Shown here piece by piece: positions 8,664 to 12,730 of a DNA stretch of 12,730 nucleotides (the stretch's first letter is position 1; every line of letters starts with the position of its first letter). The notes below the pieces were generated by a model. The model saw only the letters and a program-made list of their open reading frames with translations. It was not told the DNA's origin and ran no database searches. This DNA is from Hydrogenimonas sp. (GTDB lineage Bacteria; Campylobacterota; Campylobacteria; Campylobacterales; Hydrogenimonadaceae): contig JAKIUX010000009.1 of the NCBI GenBank assembly GCA_021647345.1, forward strand, positions 1 to 12,730. The letters run 5' to 3'. Position numbers and translations under genes: made by a program.

Positions 8664-9968
8664 GCTCAAAGAGCGATACGTGAGTATGACGGTAAAGCCA
8701 TTTTCGCCAAACATTGGAACGACTATTTCGATGGCTTTCACTACAGTTTCAAATCTGTCCTCGTTACCAGCGCGGACGAACTGCGACAAAAGGCTAAAGA
8801 GCACGGATTTGAGTGGCTGAACCAGGAGCCCCTGGTAGCCAAGCCCGATATGCTTTTCGGAAAAAGAGGAAAGAACGATCTGGTTCTTTTCAAGGTGGAA
8901 AAGCCTGGAGATGTAACTCTTGAAGACGCCGCTAAATGGATAGAAGAGAAGCAGAGTCACGAAGTGACGCTTCTTACAGGTCAAAAAGGCAAGCTCACGC
9001 ACTTTATTGTAGAGCCTTTCACTCCTCATACCCAGGATCAGGAGTACTACATATCTGCTACAGTTGTCGATGAAGATGATGTTCTTTATATGTCTGCAGA
9101 AGGCGGTATGGAGGTAGAAGAGGGATGGGAAGAGAAGGTGAACGAGGTTCGTATTCCTATCACAATGAGTGACGACGAGATGGAGCGCGCTATTAAGGCA
9201 AATGTTCCTGATGGAATTCCGGCTGAAAACAGAGAGAGATTCGCATCTTTTGCTATCCAGTTTTTCAAATTCTACCGCGATCTGAATTTTGCATATCTCG
9301 AAATAAACCCTATCGTAATGGTAGGAAACGATATGCACATTCTTGACCTAGTAGCCCGTCTTGATGATACGGCCGGTTTCCTCATGAAAGATAAGTGGGG
9401 AGATATAGAGTTCCCGACACCTTTTGGGATGGAAGATATGTCTCCTGAAGAGAAGGCGATTGCTGAAGCTGACGCAAAATCTGGAGCATCTTTGAAGCTT
9501 ACGATTTTGAACCCTGAAGGTCGCATATGGACAATGGTTGCTGGAGGTGGAGCTTCCGTCGTATATGCCGACACGATAGCCGACCTTGCGGGTGTTAAAG
9601 ACCTCGCCAACTATGGAGAGTACTCAGGCGGACCTACTGAGAGTGAGACACAGTTTTATGCCGAGACAATTTTTGATCTTATGACAAGATATAAAGATCC
9701 AAGAGGGAAGGTTCTCATAATCGGCGGAGCTATAGCCAACTTTACCGATGTGGCGAAGACCTTTACAGGTATTATCAAAGCGCTTGAAAAGTATGCGGAC
9801 AAACTAAAAGAGCACGATACCAAAATATATGTTCGACGAGGCGGACCTAACTATGAAAAGGGTCTAAAAGATATCAAAGATGCTGCGGAGAGACTCGGTC
9901 TCTATATGGAGGTCTACGGACCGGAAACGCATGTAACAGATATCGTACGTATGGCACTTGAGAAGTAA
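8661..9968 (+). CDS. aclB: ATP-citrate lyase, small (beta) subunit AclB
   Basis: AclB and AclA form ATP-citrate lyase, which cleaves citrate with ATP and CoA to acetyl-CoA and oxaloacetate, the defining step of reductive TCA carbon fixation. This 435-residue subunit matches the N-terminal part of animal ACLY. Residues 1-240 are an ATP-grasp, succinyl-CoA synthetase beta-like domain (AKPDMLFGKRGK at 60-71, YLEINPIV at 212-219). Residues 275-435 are the citrate-binding domain, with NPEGRIWTMVAGGGASVVY, GEYSGGPTESET, IIGGAIANFTDVAKTF (354-369) and YVRRGGPNY. N360, T362 and R392/R393 align with residues I recall as citrate ligands in human ACLY. The gene is intact, begins a likely aclBA unit and ends 12 bases before aclA. 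The two-subunit form is typical of Campylobacterota, Chlorobi and relatives. Confidence 0.97.
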   Translation: MAQRAIREYDGKAIFAKHWNDYFDGFHYSFKSVLVTSADELRQKAKEHGFEWLNQEPLVAKPDMLFGKRGKNDLVLFKVEKPGDVTLEDAAKWIEEKQSHEVTLLTGQKGKLTHFIVEPFTPHTQDQEYYISATVVDEDDVLYMSAEGGMEVEEGWEEKVNEVRIPITMSDDEMERAIKANVPDGIPAENRERFASFAIQFFKFYRDLNFAYLEINPIVMVGNDMHILDLVARLDDTAGFLMKDKWGDIEFPTPFGMEDMSPEEKAIAEADAKSGASLKLTILNPEGRIWTMVAGGGASVVYADTIADLAGVKDLANYGEYSGGPTESETQFYAETIFDLMTRYKDPRGKVLIIGGAIANFTDVAKTFTGIIKALEKYADKLKEHDTKIYVRRGGPNYEKGLKDIKDAAERLGLYMEVYGPETHVTDIVRMALEK

Positions 9969-9980
9969 GGGAGTAAGAAT

Positions 9981-11804
9981 ATGAGCAACAGACTTTTTAC
10001 AAAAGATACACAAGCGATTTTTTGGAACAATAACAAGAGCGCGATACAGCGAATGCTCGACTATGACTACGTGATCGGACGCGAAAAGCCATCTGTCGCG
10101 GCTATAGTGGCTCCTACAAGCTCAAACAAGTTCGAAAAGTTCTTCTATGGACCCGATGAGATCATGGTTCCTCTCTATAGAACTACGGCAGATGCGGTAA
10201 ATGAGCATAAAAATGCCGACGTTCTTCTAAATTTTGCTTCTTTCAGAACGGCTTACGACGTATCTATGGAAGCCATCAACATGGGTGACCAGTTCAAGAC
10301 AATAATGGTAACGGCCGAAGGTATTCCTGAAAGACTTGCTAGAAAGATGAACCAGGCAGCACGAGATAACGGCATATTGATTATAGGTCCTGCGACAGTC
10401 GGTGCCATAACTCCCGGTGCATTCAAAATTGCGAATATCGGCGGTACCATAGAGAACATCATAAAATCTAAACTCCACAGAGCCGGAAGCGCAGGTCTTG
10501 TAACACGCTCAGGAGGTCTTTTCAACGAGCTTTGCAACATCATCTCTCTTAATGCCGACGGTGTTGCAGAGGGTGTGGCCATCGGCGGCGACAGATTTGT
10601 CGGATCGGTATTCATCGACCACCTTCTTAGAATGGAAGAGAACCCGGATGTCAAATATATGATACTCCTTGGTGAAGTTGGCGGTGTAGAAGAGTATAAA
10701 GTTATTGAAGCGGTAAAATCCGGAAAAATCAAAAAACCAATTATCGCATGGTGTATTGGAACCATAGCAAAACACTTCAGCAGCGGTGTTCAGTTCGGTC
10801 ATGCCGGCGCAAGTGCTAATGCAGAAAGAGAGACAGCCGAAGCTAAAAATGCGGCGATGCGTGAAGCCGGTATACATGTTCCAAACAGCTTTAACGACCT
10901 GCCTCAGACGATTCATCAAGTCTATAGTGACCTTAGAAAAAAGGGTGTTATAAGCGAGATAGAGGAGCCGGAAGTAAGAGCCATTCCGAAAACTCGAAAG
11001 CCGAAGAACTTTATCTGTACCATTAGCGATGACCGCGGTGAAGAGGCTACCTATGCAGGGTATCCGATAAGCTCGGTAGCTACACCAGACACAGGAAAGA
11101 GTATCGGAGATGTTGTAAGTCTTCTTTGGTTTAAAAAAGTCTATCCGAAGTGGGCGACCGACTTTATAGAGACAGTTATAAAAACTGTTGCAGACCATGG
11201 ACCGGCCGTATCTGGCGCTCACAATGCCAAAGTAACGGCGCGTGCCGGCAAATCTGTAGTAGAGTCGCTTGTTACAGGTCTTCTTACTATAGGTCCACGC
11301 TTTGGCGGCGCTATTGATGGAGCTGCGAAGTACTTCAAATATGCAAACGACAACAATATGACTCCTCAAGAGTTCCTTGCCTATATGAAGAAACAGGGTA
11401 TACCTATTCCGGGCATCGGACACAGAATTAAATCTCTTAGAAATCCCGATAAGAGAGTAGAGGGTCTTAAAAAATATGCCAACGAGTTCTTCCCAAGCAC
11501 TTCACTTCTTGATTACGCTCTTGAAGTTGAGCAGTTGACGACATCTAAAAAAGATAACCTCATTCTCAACGTCGACGGCACCATTGGTATTCTTATGGTA
11601 GATATGTGGCGCGCTCTCGGATACAGCGAAAAAGAGATCGACGAATTTATCGAAAGTGGAACTCTAAACTCCTTCTTTATTCTTGGAAGAACTATAGGGT
11701 TTATTGGCCACATTCTTGATGAGAAGCGTCTTGCTATGCCTATGTATCGACATCCGTTCGATGATATTCTTTATGATGTCAAGCCTGCTGAAGAGATAAA
11801 GTAA
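9981..11804 (+). CDS. aclA: ATP-citrate lyase, large (alpha) subunit AclA
   Basis: The 607-residue catalytic partner of AclB matches the C-terminal half of animal ACLY. Residues 1-330 are a CoA-binding, succinyl-CoA synthetase alpha-like domain. Its phosphohistidine is H274 in QFGHAGASANAERETAEAKN, which takes phosphate from ATP and passes it to citrate. Residues 340-607 are the citrate-synthase-like domain that cleaves citryl-CoA. H406 (DHGPAVSGAHN), H481 (GIGHRIKS) and D532 (NVDGT) have the same mutual spacing (75 and 51) as the human catalytic residues H900, H975 and D1026. The tail GRTIGFIGHILDEKR and YRHPFDDILY is characteristic. GGGAG-like GGGAG at 9969-9973 sits seven bases before the ATG. 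The protein is complete with every catalytic residue, so the cycle step should be functional. No U-rich terminator follows the stop. Confidence 0.98.
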   Translation: MSNRLFTKDTQAIFWNNNKSAIQRMLDYDYVIGREKPSVAAIVAPTSSNKFEKFFYGPDEIMVPLYRTTADAVNEHKNADVLLNFASFRTAYDVSMEAINMGDQFKTIMVTAEGIPERLARKMNQAARDNGILIIGPATVGAITPGAFKIANIGGTIENIIKSKLHRAGSAGLVTRSGGLFNELCNIISLNADGVAEGVAIGGDRFVGSVFIDHLLRMEENPDVKYMILLGEVGGVEEYKVIEAVKSGKIKKPIIAWCIGTIAKHFSSGVQFGHAGASANAERETAEAKNAAMREAGIHVPNSFNDLPQTIHQVYSDLRKKGVISEIEEPEVRAIPKTRKPKNFICTISDDRGEEATYAGYPISSVATPDTGKSIGDVVSLLWFKKVYPKWATDFIETVIKTVADHGPAVSGAHNAKVTARAGKSVVESLVTGLLTIGPRFGGAIDGAAKYFKYANDNNMTPQEFLAYMKKQGIPIPGIGHRIKSLRNPDKRVEGLKKYANEFFPSTSLLDYALEVEQLTTSKKDNLILNVDGTIGILMVDMWRALGYSEKEIDEFIESGTLNSFFILGRTIGFIGHILDEKRLAMPMYRHPFDDILYDVKPAEEIK

Positions 11805-11830
11805 CAGACTCCTCTTTTTACAGCCTTGTG

Positions 11831-11856
11831 GTATAATTGGAAAAAACCGATTATAC
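11831..11856. repeat. 10-bp inverted repeat containing the -10 box
   Basis: GTATAATTGG (11831-11840) pairs with CCGATTATAC (11847-11856), nine Watson-Crick pairs and one G-T, around an AAAAAA loop. It contains the -10 of the downstream gene, and by symmetry a TATAAT on the other strand. It could be an operator, or a hairpin at the 3' end of the aclA transcript; no U-tract follows it. Confidence 0.6.
11832..11845 (+). promoter_or_regulatory. Extended -10 promoter of the pilin-like gene
   Basis: TGGTATAAT (11829-11837) is an extended -10 with a perfect TATAAT at 11832-11837, and a T-run (11815-11819) lies upstream instead of a -35. The start would fall near 11845, about 26 bases before the ATG at 11871. 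Confidence 0.6.
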
Positions 11857-11870
11857 CCGAGGCTCTGCAA

Positions 11871-12470
11871 ATGAAAAAGGCTTTTACACTTTTAGAACTT
11901 GTTTTTGTTATGCTGGTAGTTGGCATTATGACCGCTTTGATAATCCCGCGTTTTTCCGACTCGAAACTTCAAGAGGCGGCCGATCAGATAATTTCTCATA
12001 TCCGCTACACTCAGCATCTTGCAATGATAGACGACAGATATGATCCGACAGATCAAGATTGGCATAAGACGCGCTGGCAGATGAGTTTTAGAAGTTGCAT
12101 TAATGGTGATTTGTATTATGTTGTCGGCAGGGATCTGGATAAACAAGATGGTGTTGAGAAAGATGGCTCAGCCATAAACCCTACAGATAGAAAGCATCTT
12201 TTTGTCTCGAACAATTGTGACCTTGCTGAAGATGAGACCTCAGAAATAATGATAACAAAAAAATATGGAATTACAAATTTGGTTTTTTCTAATAGTTGTG
12301 GAAATAACAAATATATCGCATTTGACCATTTAGGCAGACCATACCAAACAACTTTAGGTGACGATCCTCTTGATTTAATCCATGAGCGCTGCACGATAAA
12401 GTTTACTGCTGATAGCGGAAGTTTTACCATTGCCATAGAGCCTGAGACCGGCTATGTTCACAAACTTTAG
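11871..12470 (+). CDS. Type IV pilin-like (pseudopilin, GspH-like) protein
   Basis: A 199-residue protein with a short class III (prepilin) signal, MKKA followed by FTLLELVFVMLVVGIM. It has the key E at +5 after the predicted cleavage site and a hydrophobic N-terminal helix to about residue 26. The residue before cleavage is Ala4 rather than the usual Gly. The globular part has four cysteines (C76, C116, C143, C174) that could form disulfides. Motifs FDHLGRP (151-157) and FTIAIEPETGYV recall minor pseudopilins of the GspH/FimT type. The true start is ATG 11871 with GAGG at 11859-11862; an earlier in-frame GTG/TTG reading would overlap the promoter. No other pilus or type II secretion gene is in the window, so its machine lies elsewhere. 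Its base composition looks somewhat more AT-rich than aclBA. Confidence 0.85.
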   Translation: MKKAFTLLELVFVMLVVGIMTALIIPRFSDSKLQEAADQIISHIRYTQHLAMIDDRYDPTDQDWHKTRWQMSFRSCINGDLYYVVGRDLDKQDGVEKDGSAINPTDRKHLFVSNNCDLAEDETSEIMITKKYGITNLVFSNSCGNNKYIAFDHLGRPYQTTLGDDPLDLIHERCTIKFTADSGSFTIAIEPETGYVHKL

Positions 12471-12494
12471 GTTAAAATTTAAAATTTTGACCTA
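12468..12494 (+). terminator. Stem-loop overlapping the pilin-like gene stop codon
   Basis: A 12-bp AT-rich stem begins in the stop codon: TAGGTTAAAATT (12468-12479) with AATTTTGACCTA (12483-12494), one G-U pair, loop TAA. It may mark the 3' end of this gene before the rRNA promoter. The bases after it are A-rich rather than U-rich, so it is not a classical intrinsic terminator. Confidence 0.35.
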
Positions 12495-12499
12495 AAAAC
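12473..12499 (+). promoter_or_regulatory. AT-rich UP-like element upstream of the rRNA promoter
   Basis: Alternating A and T tracts (AAAATTTAAAATTTT, 12474-12488, then AAAAA at 12494-12498) lie roughly 45 to 70 bases before the expected transcript start. That is about where RNA polymerase alpha-subunit UP elements sit in strong rRNA promoters. It overlaps the hairpin above, so one sequence may serve both ends. Confidence 0.45.
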
Positions 12500-12509
12500 C
12501 TCCAAGCCC

Positions 12510-12545
12510 TTGACAACCCTTGTTCTACCTGCTATAATTCCCGTC
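12510..12545 (+). promoter_or_regulatory. rRNA operon promoter, consensus sigma-70
   Basis: TTGACA (12510-12515) and TATAAT (12533-12538) are both perfect consensus with an ideal 17-bp spacer, the only such pair I noticed in the window. The discriminator is C-rich (TCCCGTCC), not the GC-rich type of E. coli stringent promoters. The start is expected at about 12545-12547, some 170 bases before mature 16S rRNA. Confidence 0.9.
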
Positions 12546-12718
12546 CACAAACGACGAGCTCCTGAGTTTGGGAGAGATAAGAGTTTGTGAGACATTATTT
12601 AATTAATGTAGTGTCAGACGAGATCTTTGACAACCGGAAAGTAAGTAACAACCTTTGAGAGATTTTTGCTCTTTTTTTTAGAAAAAGAGATTTAGTCGAT
12701 TTTAGGACGAACAATTCA
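12546..12718 (+). ncRNA. 16S rRNA leader with boxA-like sites and stem-loops
   Basis: The transcribed leader has no ORF. CACAAAC (12546-12552) pairs with GTTTGTG (12583-12589) right at the expected 5' end and encloses CTCC/GGAG (12559-12562, 12571-12574). ACATTA (12592-12597) pairs with TAATGT (12604-12609). A boxA-like antitermination site, AGATCTTTGACAA (12621-12633), matches TGCTCTTTAACAA at ten of thirteen positions. TGCTCTTT at 12667-12674 matches the first eight bases of boxA and is itself part of a hairpin (12669-12676 with 12682-12689). RNase III pairing partners would lie beyond the window. Confidence 0.6.
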
Positions 12719-12730
12719 TTTATGGAGAGT
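12719..12730 (+). rRNA. rrs: 16S rRNA, first ~12 bases only
   Basis: The window ends in TTTATGGAGAGT, the characteristic 5' end of campylobacterial 16S rRNA (E. coli AAATTGAAGAGT). Aligning to E. coli puts mature base 1 at about 12719. The preceding consensus promoter and boxA-bearing leader support the call. The rest of the gene is outside the window. Confidence 0.85.

Noticed and set aside
8646..9338. 230-codon minus-strand reading frame opposite aclB
   Set aside because: It is antisense to a fully conserved gene, has no recognisable domain or ribosome-binding site, and its Cys/His/Ser-rich composition is typical of a shadow frame.
10509..11423. 304-codon minus-strand reading frame opposite aclA
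   Set aside because: Long but antisense to highly conserved aclA codons; the Tyr/Arg/Cys-rich product looks like a mirror of aclA codon bias.

Overview
The window is a stretch of ordinary bacterial core genome, about 12.7 kb with moderate G+C. It most likely comes from a chemolithoautotrophic Campylobacterota (the Sulfurovum, Sulfurimonas, Hydrogenimonas or Nitratiruptor type; I cannot pick the genus). Three things point there: a two-subunit ATP-citrate lyase (aclB-aclA), the key enzyme of the reductive TCA cycle; an aminofutalosine synthase (mqnE) of the futalosine menaquinone route; and a 16S rRNA 5' end reading TTTATGGAGAGT. The -10 boxes preceded by T-rich stretches rather than a clear -35 also fit this group.

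Layout. Positions 2-1234 hold the 3' nine-tenths of thiC, cut by the window edge. An Mrp/ApbC-type Fe-S carrier ATPase follows (1348-2484). A 199-bp convergent intergenic region rich in inverted repeats (2485-2683) separates it from glnD, the only minus-strand gene (5212-2684). glnD diverges from a tightly packed plus-strand cluster: mqnE, a small phosphoribosyltransferase, a TrpG/PabA-type amidotransferase and a polytopic membrane protein. Junctions there are a TGATG overlap and two 2-base gaps. After about 76 bases come aclB and aclA, 12 bases apart. A lone type IV pilin-like protein follows, and then an rRNA operon start: an AT-rich upstream element, a consensus sigma-70 promoter with a 17-bp spacer, a structured leader with boxA-like sites, and the first ~12 bases of 16S rRNA at the window end.

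How the genes fit together. The content is cofactor and central metabolism: thiamine (ThiC), Fe-S delivery (Mrp; ThiC and MqnE are both Fe-S enzymes), menaquinone (MqnE), nitrogen sensing (GlnD), anthranilate or aminodeoxychorismate synthesis (TrpG/PabA) and carbon fixation (AclBA). I saw no mobile element, CRISPR array, phage gene, toxin-antitoxin or defence system. I found no convincing undescribed system. The points most worth checking are the phosphoribosyltransferase translationally coupled to mqnE, the uncharacterised membrane protein of the same operon, the inverted repeat that contains the promoter -10 of the pilin-like gene, and the Cys/His/Gly-rich tail on Mrp.
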